Below are positions 24,190-34,538 of a stretch of 64,000 nt of DNA, one piece after another. The stretch covers positions 186,001 through 250,000 of the forward strand of contig NZ_VMYE01000002.1 of the NCBI RefSeq assembly GCF_007655255.1, in the 5' to 3' direction. Position 1 is the first letter of the stretch; every line of letters begins with the position of its first letter. Position numbers and translations under genes: made by a program. Source of the stretch: Extensimonas perlucida. GTDB lineage: Bacteria; Pseudomonadota; Gammaproteobacteria; Burkholderiales; Burkholderiaceae_C. The notes beneath the pieces are model-generated. The model was not told the DNA's origin, searched no databases, and saw nothing but the letters and a program-made list of their open reading frames with translations.

Positions 24190-25422
24190 TCAGCACGAGT
24201 TGATCCCGGAGATACGGGCCGCCGATAAGGAGCTTCCATTTTTCAAGGCCAAGTCTATTTTTTCCCCAAACACCTCCCACGCAAACCCCCGCGCAAACGC
24301 GCGGATGCTCGCCTCGTCCAAAGGCGTGGCCAGCAGTTGCACTACGGCGTCGGCAAAGGCAGTGGCATCGCCGGGCGGCACCAGGTAGCCGCTTTGGCCG
24401 TGCGCCACGGCGTCTGGCACCCCGCCCGTGGCATAGGCCACCGTGGGCAGGCCGTGGGCGGCGGCTTCGGTGGCGACCATGCCGAAGCCTTCGGGGTCGT
24501 TGGGTCGTTCGCGGATGGGAAAGACATGTACCTGTGCGGCTTGGTAAGCGGCGGCGAGTTCTTCTTCCGATACTTTGCCGAGAAAAAGCACATGCTGCGC
24601 CACTCCGGCTGTTGCGGCGGCGGACTGGATGCTGGCGGGGGTTTGCGCCTGGCCGAACAAGGCATTGGCGGGCGCATCGCCGATCACCAGCAGGCGCGTG
24701 TCGGCCCGCTTGGCAACGATGCGCGGCAGCACTTCGGTGACGAATTCGCGCAGGCCTTTGCGCGCCGTCAGGCGTCCGACCGAAAGCAGCAGCGGCGCAT
24801 CGCCCAGCCCGTGCGCGGCGCGAAAGGCGCGGGCAGCGGGTGTGGGCAGGGTGCCGGGTGCATCGGCTGGCAGCTGTACGCCTGGGTGCACGATGTGGAT
24901 GCGCTGCGGGCTAATGCCGGCCTGCGCGGCCAGCGCTGCCGTGGCACGGCTGTTGGCGATCACGGCGTCGAGCCGGCGCAGCGCCGGCAGCCACAGGCGC
25001 CGGTACAGCGCATGCGGCACGGTGATGTCCAGCCCATGCACGTAGGCCACGGCCCGCGCACCCGCACAGCGCGCGGCCAGCCAGGCGATGGGCGCCGTCA
25101 GCCCGCTACCGGCCAGCACCACGGCGGGGCGCTCGCGCCGCGCGGCCCGCAAGGCGCGCCAGGTGGCGGCGAGCACAAAGCGCCACAAGGGCTTGAGCGG
25201 CACTTCTTCCACCGTGACGCCCGTGGGGGCCTTGGCGGCTGCACCTGCGGGGGCGATCACGTGCACAGGGTGGCGCTTGCCAAGCTCCGCCGCCAGATGC
25301 CAGTTGAGCCGCTCCATGCCGCCCCACAGCGGCGGAAAGTTGCGCGTCACAAGCAAGACGCGCGGGCGCTCGGGCAACGGCTGCGGGGGCATGGCGTTTG
25401 GTGTAGCGGTGCGGATCGCCAT
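24190..25422 (-). CDS. Glycosyltransferase, GT4 family
   Basis: 410 residues from MAIRTATPNAMPP, overlapping the upstream stop by one base. GT-B fold: VLLVTRNFPPLWGGMERLNWHLA, donor half LLLSVGRLTARKGLREFV, VIGDAPANALFGQ and the E-x7-E motif PEGFGMVATEAAAHGLPTVA. This and the two genes upstream have the high GC of the chromosome, unlike the segment from 22.7 to 19.8 kb. The stop is followed by a 97-bp gap before the flippase. Confidence 0.92.
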   Translation of the reverse strand: MAIRTATPNAMPPQPLPERPRVLLVTRNFPPLWGGMERLNWHLAAELGKRHPVHVIAPAGAAAKAPTGVTVEEVPLKPLWRFVLAATWRALRAARRERPAVVLAGSGLTAPIAWLAARCAGARAVAYVHGLDITVPHALYRRLWLPALRRLDAVIANSRATAALAAQAGISPQRIHIVHPGVQLPADAPGTLPTPAARAFRAAHGLGDAPLLLSVGRLTARKGLREFVTEVLPRIVAKRADTRLLVIGDAPANALFGQAQTPASIQSAAATAGVAQHVLFLGKVSEEELAAAYQAAQVHVFPIRERPNDPEGFGMVATEAAAHGLPTVAYATGGVPDAVAHGQSGYLVPPGDATAFADAVVQLLATPLDEASIRAFARGFAWEVFGEKIDLALKNGSSLSAARISGINSC

Positions 25423-26345
25423 CAACCCTCGCGCTTGTAAGTCAAATTGGTGATCTGCTCGGAAAGCAGGCCGATCAGAAACACGATCACCGCTGCCGAA
25501 AGCAGCAGCGCGCTCATGTTGGTAAAGCGGCGCTCGGCTAAAAACGTGTGCAGATAATTGCCCAGCCCGAGCAGCAAAAAGCCCGCGCTGACCGGAAAGA
25601 AGAGCTTGAGCGGTGAATACAGCGTGGCGATTTTGAAGATGATGAGCAAAAACCGCACGCCGTCGCGCACGAGGCGGATGTGGCTTTTGCCTATGCGCCG
25701 CGCCGCGACGATGGGCACGTAGGCCACGGGGTACGCGCTGCGAAAGAACGCCATGGTGCACGTAGTGGGGTACGAAAAGCCGTTGGGCAGCAGGTACAAA
25801 AATTCGCGGAACCTGGCGGCGCGCACGGCGCGAAAGCCGCTGGTCAGGTCTTGCACCTTGTGGCCCGTCATCCAGCTGGCCAGGCGGTTGTAAACGCCGT
25901 TGGCCACGCCGCGCCCCACGCTGGCCTGCGAGCCCTGGCCGCGCGCGCCCACGGCCATGTCGTAGCCCTCGTCCAGCTTGGCCAGCAGGCGCGCGATGTC
26001 GGCCGGGTCGTGCTGGCCGTCGGCGTCCATGAAGACCAGCACATCGCCCGTGGCGGCGCGCGCGCCGGCTTTGATGGCGGCGCCGTTGCCCATGCTGTAG
26101 GGGCGCGCGAGCACTTGCGCGCCCGCGGCGCGGGCGATGGCGGCGGTGTCGTCGCTGGAGCCGTCGTCCACCACGATGACCTCGGCGGCGGGATAGTGCG
26201 CGCGCAGACGCGCGAGCAGCGGGCCTATGGCGGCGGACTCGTTTTTGGCGGGGAGGACGACGCTGATCGTGCTCAAGCCAACGGCGGTGGCAGCGGCGCC
26301 AGCAATGGCGCTAGGGCTGGCTGGCTGGCTGGCTGGCTGGCGCAT
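25422..26345 (-). CDS. GT2 glycosyltransferase, polyprenyl-phosphate sugar transferase type
   Basis: 307 residues. DPM1/ArnC-like GT-A domain: ISVVLPAKNESAAIGPLLARL, VVDDGSSDDTAA, the DXD region MDADGQHDP and the GFRAVRA loop. Two hydrophobic helices lie near the C-terminus (about 215-290), so it is membrane-bound. It probably charges undecaprenyl phosphate with a sugar. The start ATG (26345) is immediately followed by a GGCT/AGCC tetranucleotide repeat tract within codons 2-10, and the start lies 35 bp inside the upstream TPR gene. A slip of one unit would shift the frame. Confidence 0.88.
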   Translation of the reverse strand: MRQPASQPASPSAIAGAAATAVGLSTISVVLPAKNESAAIGPLLARLRAHYPAAEVIVVDDGSSDDTAAIARAAGAQVLARPYSMGNGAAIKAGARAATGDVLVFMDADGQHDPADIARLLAKLDEGYDMAVGARGQGSQASVGRGVANGVYNRLASWMTGHKVQDLTSGFRAVRAARFREFLYLLPNGFSYPTTCTMAFFRSAYPVAYVPIVAARRIGKSHIRLVRDGVRFLLIIFKIATLYSPLKLFFPVSAGFLLLGLGNYLHTFLAERRFTNMSALLLSAAVIVFLIGLLSEQITNLTYKREG

Positions 26346-28299
26346 GTGCGGATTTTTCAAGGCGGTCTATCAACTTTTCGTGGGCGGTGATGCTGTCGTT
26401 CCAGATTTTGGCCTGAAAGATATTCTTCGGCGTCTTGGCGCGCATCAGTTCCAGGTTTTGCCGCGCAAGGTCGAAGCGGCCTGCACTGATGGGGATTTCG
26501 ACCAGGCGCTCGGCCACGGGCAGGTAGGTGCGGTACGAAAAAGCGGCTTCCACATGCTGCATGGTGGCGGCAAAGTCGCGCTCGTCGAAGTAGAGCATGG
26601 CCAGAGCATCGTTGGCGCAGTAACCGACTTCGCGGCCCGTGGCGATGTGCTTGTTTTTCAGAATTTCGTTGCCCAGCCAATAAAAGTCGGCCCGGCTGAG
26701 GCCTGGGCAGGCGTCTTGCATGATGATCTTGGCGGTTTTGTCGAGCGCATCGCAGATGATGCCGTTCAAGCGGCCGGTGGTGATGCGCTCGGGGTGGGCC
26801 TTGTATTGCGCAATGCGTGCGCCGGCCTGGCCGGTGAAGCACGAGAGCTGCAGCGCCTGCATGCCAACGCCCAGGTCTTGCGGGTGCGCGTCGGCAAAGC
26901 GCGCCATGGCTTCGCCCGCCGCGTGGTAGTTGCCCATCATGGCGTAGGCGAGGGCAAGGTTTTCGGTGGCGCGCACGGACTCGGGGTGCTCCTGGTGCCA
27001 GACCATGGCAGAGGTCAGCTTGTCGCCCTGCACTGCCGCCACGGCATGGCACACCGTGGCCACCAGCGCACCATAGACCACGAGCAGCGCCGGGCCCAGC
27101 AGCCCGCCGCGCCTGGCCGGTGCCGGCTGCGCGCTCGCCCCGGCGGCACTGCCCACCGTGCTGCTGCGGCGCAAGGCCAGCGCGGCAATGGCGACGACGG
27201 GGCCGATGGCGGGCAGGTAGTTGCGGTGCTCAAAATAAAGCTCCAGCGGGATGATGGTGGACTCGAGCAGGTGGCCGGCAAAAAACCACAGCACGGCAAA
27301 CGCATAAACCGGCGCGCGCCGGCGCAGCCACAGCGCCGAGGCGATCAGGCCGGCGATGAGCAGCAGGGCGGCGAGGGTCGTGGCCGGCTGCAGCAAGCCG
27401 GTGGACACCGGAAAGTCATCCTGAAACGGGCCGATCAGGGCGCGGCGCGGCATGAGCAGCAGCGACAAATAGCGCAGCACGATGCGCGGCTCGGTCAGCA
27501 CGCGCTCCTGCCAGGTAAAGTCGCGCGTGGAATAGGCGCCGGCCAGGTTGGGCAGCAGCTTGAGGATGTACCCCAGGATGCACAGCGCAGGCAGGCCCAG
27601 AAAGACGAGCGTCCATTTTTTGTAAGCGGCGCCCAGCGGGGCCACGGTGCGCTGCAGCAGCGTGGCCTGCAGCACGAGCAGCAGCAACGGCAGCAGCGCG
27701 CCATTTTCCTTGCTGAAAACGGCCAGCACGGTGCCCAGCACCACGCTCGCGCTCAGGGTGGCGTAGCCGGCGCGCACGCGCCGGGCGGCCAGCAGTTCCA
27801 GCCCCTTGAGGTAGCCCAGCGTGCCCAGTAGCGAAAAAGTGAGCGCCAGCGTGGTCATGCGCTGCACGATCATCAGGTTGGTGGACACCAGCAGCGGCTG
27901 TGCCATCCACAGCGCCGCTACGGCCAGCGCCAGCCAGTGCGCGCGCAGGCCCGTGTCGCCGCGCAGGCGCTGTACGCGCAGCGCGCACCACATCAGCAGC
28001 AGCGCGTTGAGCAGGTGCAGGCAGATGTTGGTGTGGATGAAGTCTGCCGGGGCCACTTCCCACGAGGGTGTGTTGAGCAAAAACGATGCGAGCGCCACCG
28101 GCCGCCCCAGCGGGCCGCCCTTGGGCTCGGTGATGAAGGCAATGGCCGAATGCAGGTCGCTAACGTGGGCCAGGCCGGAAAGATTGGGGTAATCGTCAAA
28201 GAAAAAGCCGCTGCCGAGCCCCGGCGCATAGAGCTGGTAGCCCAGCACGGGCAGCAGGCAGACGGCGGCGGCAAGCAACAAAAACGCGGGGCGGAGCAT
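26311..28299 (-). CDS. TMTC-like GT-C membrane glycosyltransferase with TPR tail
   Basis: 662 residues from MLRPAFLLLAAAVC (a TTG further up is less likely). The N-terminal two thirds have about 10 membrane segments. The first loop carries FFFDDYPNL, the Asp-Asp pattern of GT-C enzymes, and LYFEHRNYLPAIGP matches the FEHRxYLP motif of TMTC-type proteins. The soluble tail (about 420-655) has TPR-like helices (ATENLALAYAMMGNYHAAGEAM). By position, two steps after pilA, it may glycosylate pilin or assemble the glycan; this is inference. The last codons overlap the next gene through the GGCT repeat. Confidence 0.75.
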   Translation of the reverse strand: MLRPAFLLLAAAVCLLPVLGYQLYAPGLGSGFFFDDYPNLSGLAHVSDLHSAIAFITEPKGGPLGRPVALASFLLNTPSWEVAPADFIHTNICLHLLNALLLMWCALRVQRLRGDTGLRAHWLALAVAALWMAQPLLVSTNLMIVQRMTTLALTFSLLGTLGYLKGLELLAARRVRAGYATLSASVVLGTVLAVFSKENGALLPLLLLVLQATLLQRTVAPLGAAYKKWTLVFLGLPALCILGYILKLLPNLAGAYSTRDFTWQERVLTEPRIVLRYLSLLLMPRRALIGPFQDDFPVSTGLLQPATTLAALLLIAGLIASALWLRRRAPVYAFAVLWFFAGHLLESTIIPLELYFEHRNYLPAIGPVVAIAALALRRSSTVGSAAGASAQPAPARRGGLLGPALLVVYGALVATVCHAVAAVQGDKLTSAMVWHQEHPESVRATENLALAYAMMGNYHAAGEAMARFADAHPQDLGVGMQALQLSCFTGQAGARIAQYKAHPERITTGRLNGIICDALDKTAKIIMQDACPGLSRADFYWLGNEILKNKHIATGREVGYCANDALAMLYFDERDFAATMQHVEAAFSYRTYLPVAERLVEIPISAGRFDLARQNLELMRAKTPKNIFQAKIWNDSITAHEKLIDRLEKSAHAPASQPASQP
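26315..26341 (-). repeat. GGCT tetranucleotide tract (6 full units)
   Basis: Six perfect GGCT units plus GGC. On the coding strand it reads as AGCC repeats that start one base after the ATG of the GT2 gene and also encode the PASQPASQP tail of the TPR gene. Confidence 0.95.
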
Positions 28300-28611
28300 G
28301 GGCAATGGACGGGCGGGGGATTTGCGCACCGCGGGCACTGGCAGCGGCGCGAGGTGCTGGGCGGAGATTGGAGGGCGCAAGGGCGGAAGAGCTCGAAGGC
28401 TACACCATCAGGGGCTTGGCGCGGGCGGGGAGTGTGGCGGGCAGCGCCCGGCGGGCTGGGCATTGTGGGGCGCAGCGCAGTGTGCGATGTGGCCGCAAGG
28501 GGCTTGTGCGCCTGTGCTGCGCAGGCGGCGCATTCGCCGCACAAGGGTCATAGGCTCTCGCCCAAAAAAAAGCCCCTCTCGCGAGGGGCTCGGTGCGCCT
28601 ATGCCGTGTGC
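28300..28611. other. Gap between pilA and the TMTC-like gene
   Basis: About 310 bp. It holds the pilA terminator (28564-28590) and otherwise GC-rich sequence in which no convincing gene, promoter or repeat was seen. It presumably contains the promoter of the leftward TMTC-like gene. Confidence 0.6.
28564..28590 (-). terminator. Rho-independent terminator of pilA
   Basis: On the minus strand AGCCCCTC, loop GCGA, GAGGGGCT, followed by eight T. It stands 21 bp after the pilA stop and should insulate the glycan genes from strong pilin transcription. Confidence 0.93.
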
Positions 28612-29055
28612 TTAGCGGCAGCTGGCGGGGAGGTATTTGATGGGCAGGGCGGCGGTACCACCCGGCTTGCACTTCCAGACGAGCACGCCATTGGTGGTGG
28701 ACTGCACGGACATCACGAAAGTCTTGCCCGCAGCAGCGCCGGGGAATTTCGACGTGTCACCAGTGGTCTTCAGGGTCAGGAGGCCATCGCTATCCCAGTC
28801 GGGCGTACCTGTCAGGCCATAGGCAGTAGCGGAAACACCTGCCGAGGCCAAACTAGTGGGCAAGTGGCCCTGCGAAGAGTAGAACTCGGCAATGCTGGTC
28901 TTGGCCTCAGCGCCCTTGGCCAGGACTTCAGAGACCTTGGCGCGCACGGTGTAGTCCTGGTAGGCCGGCAGCGCGATGGCGGCCAAGATGCCAACGATCG
29001 CGACGACGATCATCAATTCGATGAGGGTGAAACCCTGCTGCATGGAACGCTTCAT
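28612..29055 (-). CDS. pilA: Type IV pilin major subunit
   Basis: 147 residues. A short leader, MKRSMQQG, is cut before FTLIELMIVVAIVGILA, the N-methylated hydrophobic helix, with Glu5 present. The globular part ends with a disulfide pair (WKCKPG...ASCR). The start has a good AGGAG ribosome-binding site 7 nt upstream; codons further up are not pilin-like. A sigma-54-type promoter lies 53 bp before the start and a terminator follows the stop. Neighbouring glycan genes suggest a glycosylated pilin. Confidence 0.97.
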   Translation of the reverse strand: MKRSMQQGFTLIELMIVVAIVGILAAIALPAYQDYTVRAKVSEVLAKGAEAKTSIAEFYSSQGHLPTSLASAGVSATAYGLTGTPDWDSDGLLTLKTTGDTSKFPGAAAGKTFVMSVQSTTNGVLVWKCKPGGTAALPIKYLPASCR

Positions 29056-29107
29056 GGAAAACTCCTGGTGAAAGGAAGAAAAGGAAAAAACCTGACGGCA
29101 GCAAGCA

Positions 29108-29123
29108 TGCAGCAATCGTGCCA
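29108..29123 (-). promoter_or_regulatory. Sigma-54 promoter of pilA
   Basis: On the minus strand TGGCACGATTGCTGCA: GG and GC doublets separated by exactly 10 nt, close to the consensus TGGCACG-N4-TTGCA. Transcription would begin near 29097, giving a leader of about 40 nt. PilR-activated sigma-54 promoters are the rule for pilA genes. Confidence 0.8.
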
Positions 29124-29306
29124 TGCCTGGGCTACCGGGCTGCCGGTGATTTTGCAGCGCCGCAGGGGCCCGGCGCTGACTTGCATCAAGACATTGGCGC
29201 GTGGGGCTGACAATTTTGTCGTACGGGAATGTCCTTTGGTGGGCTGCAGGCAGGAAATGCGCGGCCGTTGCCATCTTGGCAATGCCGCATTCCGGCTGCG
29301 GCGCCG

Positions 29307-29906
29307 TCAGCGCTGCTCGAACACCATTTTTGTGTCCGCCAGCTCGAGCTGGTCGCCGCTGCGCAGCAGCACGGGCGCGCTGCCTATGGGGGTGCCGTTG
29401 AGCCGGGGCGCCTCGGGGCCGTCCACGTGGGCGAGCATGAAGCCCTGGCTGCGGCGCGTGATGGAGGCCACGGCCACGCCCGGCTTGCCCAGCGTGGTGA
29501 CGACTTTTTGCAGCACCATTTCGCGCCCCGCGGCGGCGCCCGAGAGCACGCGCACGCTGGCCGTGGGCAGGGGTTCGGGCAGCGGCGCCATGGCAGAGGG
29601 GCGCAAGGGGGTGGGGCTGTTGTCTTCGAGCAGGCGCAGCGTGTATTTGCCCACCTGCACCGTGTCACCATGGCGCAGCAGGCTGCGGCGCACGGGCTTG
29701 CCGTTGACGTAGGTGCCGTTGGTGCTGCCCAGGTCTTCGATGGCGACCTCGCCGCCCTGCAGGTGCAGCACGGCGTGTTCGCCGCTCACGGCCAGGTTGT
29801 CGATCACGATGTCGTTGTAGGGCCGGCGGCCTACGCTGGTGTATTCCTTGGTCAGCGGCACTTCGCGGGTCATGAGACCGTCGATGGCAATGATCACGCG
29901 CGGCAT
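29307..29906 (-). CDS. Protein with two FHA domains
   Basis: 199 residues. The first FHA domain (about 20-95) has all key motifs: SVGRRPYNDIVI, SGEHA and GSTNGTYVNG, so it should bind phosphothreonine. A second, degenerate FHA-like domain (about 112-197) keeps only a LNGTPIG...GDQLELAD pattern. It follows the PP2C phosphatase gene by 90 bp in the same direction, forming a Ser/Thr phosphosignalling pair. No kinase of that pathway is in the window. Confidence 0.9.
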   Translation of the reverse strand: MPRVIIAIDGLMTREVPLTKEYTSVGRRPYNDIVIDNLAVSGEHAVLHLQGGEVAIEDLGSTNGTYVNGKPVRRSLLRHGDTVQVGKYTLRLLEDNSPTPLRPSAMAPLPEPLPTASVRVLSGAAAGREMVLQKVVTTLGKPGVAVASITRRSQGFMLAHVDGPEAPRLNGTPIGSAPVLLRSGDQLELADTKMVFEQR

Positions 29907-29996
29907 GGCTTGGGGCTCCTGGTGGGTTGCAGTCTTGGTGTGCGTGGTGTGCGTGGTGGGCGGCAGCGGCGGCCCTGGGCGGCAGGGGGCAGGGTG

Positions 29997-30830
29997 TCAG
30001 GCGGAACGCCAGCGTGTGAGGATACCGCGTTTGGCGGCGCCGACTTTGGCGCGAACGGCCCCTGCGACCTTGGCTCCGATTCGGGCGCCTACCTTGGCCT
30101 GCACCAGCAGCACGCTGATGTTGTCGCGCCCGCCGTGGGCGTTGGCGCTGTCTATGAGCAGGGCGGCTTTTTCGGTCAGCGGCATGGGGGCGCGCAGGAT
30201 TTCGGCCAGCTCGGCGTCGGCCACCATGTCGGTCAGGCCGTCCGAGCACAGCAGGTACAGGTCGTGCTCCGCCACGGTGAATTCGTTGATGTCGGCCGCA
30301 GCATGCGGCTCACTGCCCAGGGCGCGTGTGATCAGGTTGCGCATGCCCACGGTGGCGGCCTGCGCGGGTGTGAGCAGGCCGGCGTCTATCTGTTCCTGCA
30401 GCCAGGAGTGGTCGCGCGTGAGCTGCTGCAGCGTGCCCGCGCGCAGGCGGTAGCAGCGCGAGTCGCCAATGTGCGCGAGGACGAGCTGCCGGCGCACGAA
30501 CAGCGCCGCCACAAAGGTGGTGCCCATGCCCGCACAGGCAGGCTGGGTGCGTGCCGCGTGCCAGATGCGCTGGTTGGCGTGGCTGATGCTGGCCTGCAAT
30601 GCCGCACGTGCTGCCTCTGCCGATGCCAGCGGGCCGGCCTGGGCATGCCACTGGGCGATGTCGGCGCGCACCGTGGTGATGGCCATGGCGCTGGCGACTT
30701 CGCCGGCGTTGTAGCCGCCCATGCCGTCGGCCAGCAGCCCGAGCTGGGTGGCGCGGTCGAAGGCTGCGGCGTCTTCGTTGTTGGGGCGCAGCCGGCCGCG
30801 GTCGGTGCGGGCGGCAAATTCGTAGCGCAT
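29997..30830 (-). CDS. PP2C-type Ser/Thr protein phosphatase
   Basis: 277 residues from MRYEFAARTDRGR; the Pro-rich codons before it are not family-like. Metal-binding and catalytic motifs of Stp1/PphA-type PPM phosphatases are in order: the N-terminal RTDRGRLRPNNEDA, LLADGMGGYNAGE, GTTFVAALF, HIGDSRCYRL, LLCSDGLTDMV and GGRDNISVLLV. It removes phosphate from Ser/Thr in proteins with Mn2+ or Mg2+. Upstream of the FHA gene; the C-terminal 30 residues are basic. Confidence 0.93.
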   Translation of the reverse strand: MRYEFAARTDRGRLRPNNEDAAAFDRATQLGLLADGMGGYNAGEVASAMAITTVRADIAQWHAQAGPLASAEAARAALQASISHANQRIWHAARTQPACAGMGTTFVAALFVRRQLVLAHIGDSRCYRLRAGTLQQLTRDHSWLQEQIDAGLLTPAQAATVGMRNLITRALGSEPHAAADINEFTVAEHDLYLLCSDGLTDMVADAELAEILRAPMPLTEKAALLIDSANAHGGRDNISVLLVQAKVGARIGAKVAGAVRAKVGAAKRGILTRWRSA

Positions 30831-30996
30831 GGCGGCGGGGTGGGGGGTGGGTGCTGGGTGCGTTGGCGCCTGGACGTGCGGGCTTTGGGGTGGGGCGCGG
30901 CGCGGGTCAGGTGCCGGCAGGCGGCGGGGTGCGGCCTTGCCAGAGTCTGCCCACGCCGGCCACCGAGGTTGCGCCCGTTGTGTCAGGACTTTGTAA

Positions 30997-31035
30997 CACA
31001 AAACAAAGCGCCCGGAACCGAAGTTGCGGGCGCTT
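30997..31035 (-). terminator. Rho-independent terminator after sucCD
   Basis: AAGCGCCCG (minus strand, 31035-31027) pairs with CGGGCGCTT (31014-31006); a T-rich run, TTGTTTTGTG, follows. It stands about 27 bp after the sucD stop. Confidence 0.85.
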
Positions 31036-31061
31036 GGGGATGAACCAGGGCAGGGAAATGC

Positions 31062-31961
31062 TTACTTCGTGAGTGCCGCCTTGGCGAGTTTGCCGAGCTC
31101 GGAGGGGTTGCGCGTGACGATGAAGCCGCATTCTTCCATCACGGCGAGCTTGGCCTCGGCCGTGTCGGCGCCGCCCGCAATGAGCGCGCCGGCGTGGCCC
31201 ATGCGCTTGCCGGGCGGGGCGGTGACGCCGGCGATGAAGCCGATGATGGGCTTTTGCATGTTTTCCTTGCACCAGCGCGCGGCGATGGCTTCGTCGGGGC
31301 CGCCGATCTCGCCGATCATGATGACGGCGTCGGTTTCGGGGTCGTCGTTGAAGGCTTTCATCACGTCGATGTGCTTGAGGCCGTTGATCGGGTCGCCGCC
31401 AATGCCCACGGCGCTCGACTGGCCCAGGCCCACTTCGGTGAGCATGGCAACCGCCTCATAGGTGAGCGTGCCCGAGCGGCTGACCACGCCGACGCGGCCC
31501 TTGCGGTGGATGTGGCCGGGCATGATGCCGATCTTGATCTCGTCCGGGGTGATGAGGCCGGGGCAGTTGGGGCCGAGCAGCAAAGTCTCTTTGCCGCCGG
31601 CGGCGACTTTGGCCTTCATTTTGTTGCGCACGATGAGCATGTCGCGCACGGGGATGCCCTCGGTGATGCAGACCACGAGGTCGAGGTCGGCCTCGACGGC
31701 TTCCCAGATGGCTTCGGCAGCGCCGGCCGGGGGCACGTAAATGACCGAGACGGTGGCGCCGGTCTGCTGTGCGGCCTCTTTGACCGAGGCGTAGATGGGG
31801 ATGTTGAAGATCGATTCACCGGCCTTTTTGGGGTTCACGCCGGCGACGAAGCAGTTTTTGCCGTTGGCGTATTCCTGGCACTTTTCCGTGTGAAACTGGC
31901 CGGTCTTGCCGGTGATGCCCTGGGTGATGACTTTGGTGTCTTTGTTGATGTAGATCGACAT
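31062..31961 (-). CDS. sucD: Succinyl-CoA ligase alpha subunit
   Basis: 299 residues. It forms with SucC the TCA-cycle enzyme that converts succinyl-CoA to succinate with nucleotide triphosphate. CoA-binding [13 protein letters not shown] lies near the start, [10 protein letters not shown] follows, and the phosphohistidine is in [12 protein letters not shown] (about residue 256). Length fits the family. It begins 51 bp after sucC and ends before a terminator. Confidence 0.98.
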   Translation of the reverse strand: MSIYINKDTKVITQGITGKTGQFHTEKCQEYANGKNCFVAGVNPKKAGESIFNIPIYASVKEAAQQTGATVSVIYVPPAGAAEAIWEAVEADLDLVVCITEGIPVRDMLIVRNKMKAKVAAGGKETLLLGPNCPGLITPDEIKIGIMPGHIHRKGRVGVVSRSGTLTYEAVAMLTEVGLGQSSAVGIGGDPINGLKHIDVMKAFNDDPETDAVIMIGEIGGPDEAIAARWCKENMQKPIIGFIAGVTAPPGKRMGHAGALIAGGADTAEAKLAVMEECGFIVTRNPSELGKLAKAALTK

Positions 31962-32012
31962 GGCTTTTCCTGATCTTGCTGATGCGGCAGTGTGCGCCCG
32001 CGCCTTTTGCTT

Positions 32013-33176
<1,164 letters not shown>

Positions 33177-33333
33177 GAGGCCTCTCTCAGGGAAGGATGA
33201 CAACAGCCCGTCTGTCGAGCCAAGAACCACAGGCTGTCAGTGACAAGGGATATGGCAGCTGGCGAATGTATCATGCTGCGGCGCATCATTTAGGCGACAG
33301 CGAGTGTCCCTCGGGCGCTGGTAGGAGATTTCC

Positions 33334-34266
33334 ATGTTCAAGGTATTCATCGACGGCGAGGCCGGCACCACGGGTCTGCAAATTCGCGAGCGCCTGCAGG
33401 CCATGCCGCAGATCACGCTGCTGAGCATCGCGCCCGAGCAGCGCAAGGACCCGGCGGCCAAGCGCGCGCTGCTGGCCGAGGCGGACCTGGTGGTGCTGTG
33501 CCTGCACGACGACGCGGCGCGCGAGAGCGTGGCGCTGGTCGCGCAGGTGGAGGCCGCCACGGGCCGTACGATCAAGGTGATAGACGCAAGTACCGCGCAC
33601 CGCACGGCGCCGGGCTGGGTGTTTGGCTTTCCTGAGCTCGTGCCCGGCCAGGCGGATGCCGTGCGCCAGGCGCGGCGCGTGGCGAACCCGGGCTGCTACG
33701 CGACCGGGGCGATCGCGCTGCTGCGCCCGCTGGTGGACGCAGGATTGGTGCCGCCGGACTTTGCGCTCGCGCTGCCGGCGGTGAGCGGCTATTCGGGCGG
33801 GGGGCGCAGCATGATTGAAGCGCATGAGCAGGGCACGGCGCCGCCGTTCGAGCTCTACGCGCTCGCGCTGCAGCACAAGCATGTGCCCGAGATCATGCGC
33901 TACGCCGGCCTCACGCGCCGCCCGATCTTCGTGCCCGGCGTGGGCAACTTCCGCCAGGGCATGCTCGTGCAGGTGCCGCTGCACCTGGACTTGCTGCCCG
34001 GCGCGCCCAGGGCGAGTGATCTGCACGACGCGCTTGCCGCACACTATGCGCGCAGCAACACGCCCGCGCAGTGGGTGCAGGTGCTGCCGCCCACGCAGGA
34101 CGGCCGGCTCGACGCGACGGCCGTGAACGACACCAACCAGCTCGAGCTGCGCGTGTTCGCCAACGAGGCCGAGCGCCAGGCGGTGCTGGTCGCGCGCCTG
34201 GACAACCTGGGCAAGGGTGCGAGCGGCGCGGCGGTGCAGAATTTGCAGCTGATGCTTGGCGGCTGA
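33334..34266 (+). CDS. argC: N-acetyl-gamma-glutamyl-phosphate reductase, type 2
   Basis: 310 residues, the short type-2 ArgC. It reduces N-acetylglutamyl phosphate in arginine synthesis. NADP-binding [17 protein letters not shown] lies at the start and the catalytic cysteine is C121 in [19 protein letters not shown] and the HKHVPEI region bind substrate. A GGAG ribosome-binding site precedes the ATG. It stands alone between divergent sucC and the motility genes. Confidence 0.96.
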   Translation: MFKVFIDGEAGTTGLQIRERLQAMPQITLLSIAPEQRKDPAAKRALLAEADLVVLCLHDDAARESVALVAQVEAATGRTIKVIDASTAHRTAPGWVFGFPELVPGQADAVRQARRVANPGCYATGAIALLRPLVDAGLVPPDFALALPAVSGYSGGGRSMIEAHEQGTAPPFELYALALQHKHVPEIMRYAGLTRRPIFVPGVGNFRQGMLVQVPLHLDLLPGAPRASDLHDALAAHYARSNTPAQWVQVLPPTQDGRLDATAVNDTNQLELRVFANEAERQAVLVARLDNLGKGASGAAVQNLQLMLGG

Positions 34267-34342
34267 ACTTTTGATGCTTTTATATCGATAGCTGCTTGTG
34301 CTTTCGTATCAATGGGTTGAGGCCAAAAACATCTAAAACCTG
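34264..34342. repeat. AT-rich dispersed repeat after argC
   Basis: A low-GC stretch with GATAGCTGCTTGTGCTTTCG, the core shared with copies near 40211 and 52636; repeats of this kind are common between Comamonadaceae genes. No gene is seen in the rest of the 272-bp gap to motA. Confidence 0.55.
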
Positions 34343-34538
34343 GTGGTTTTGCCGTCCGGCGCCAGGGAGCGCCCGGTGTCGTGGCCCAGTGCGCGAAATG
34401 CCGGGTAAATTCCTTGTTTTCATCGCAATGGGCGCGGATTGATCCGATACATTCGGGTTTGCTGCGTGCGTGCGCTACGGCTTGCGTGCGCGTCCAAACC
34501 GTTGTCATCGATCCCGACTTCATTCAGCCCGAGCCCGC

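Noticed and set aside
29307-30830. Type VI secretion regulatory module
   Set aside because: FHA and PP2C alone are not enough; no tss genes are near.
34330-34420. Sigma-28 flagellar promoter before motA (CTAAA...GCCG)
   Set aside because: A TAAA and a GCCG occur at a plausible distance, but the -10 part (GCCGTCCG) departs too much from GCCGATAA.
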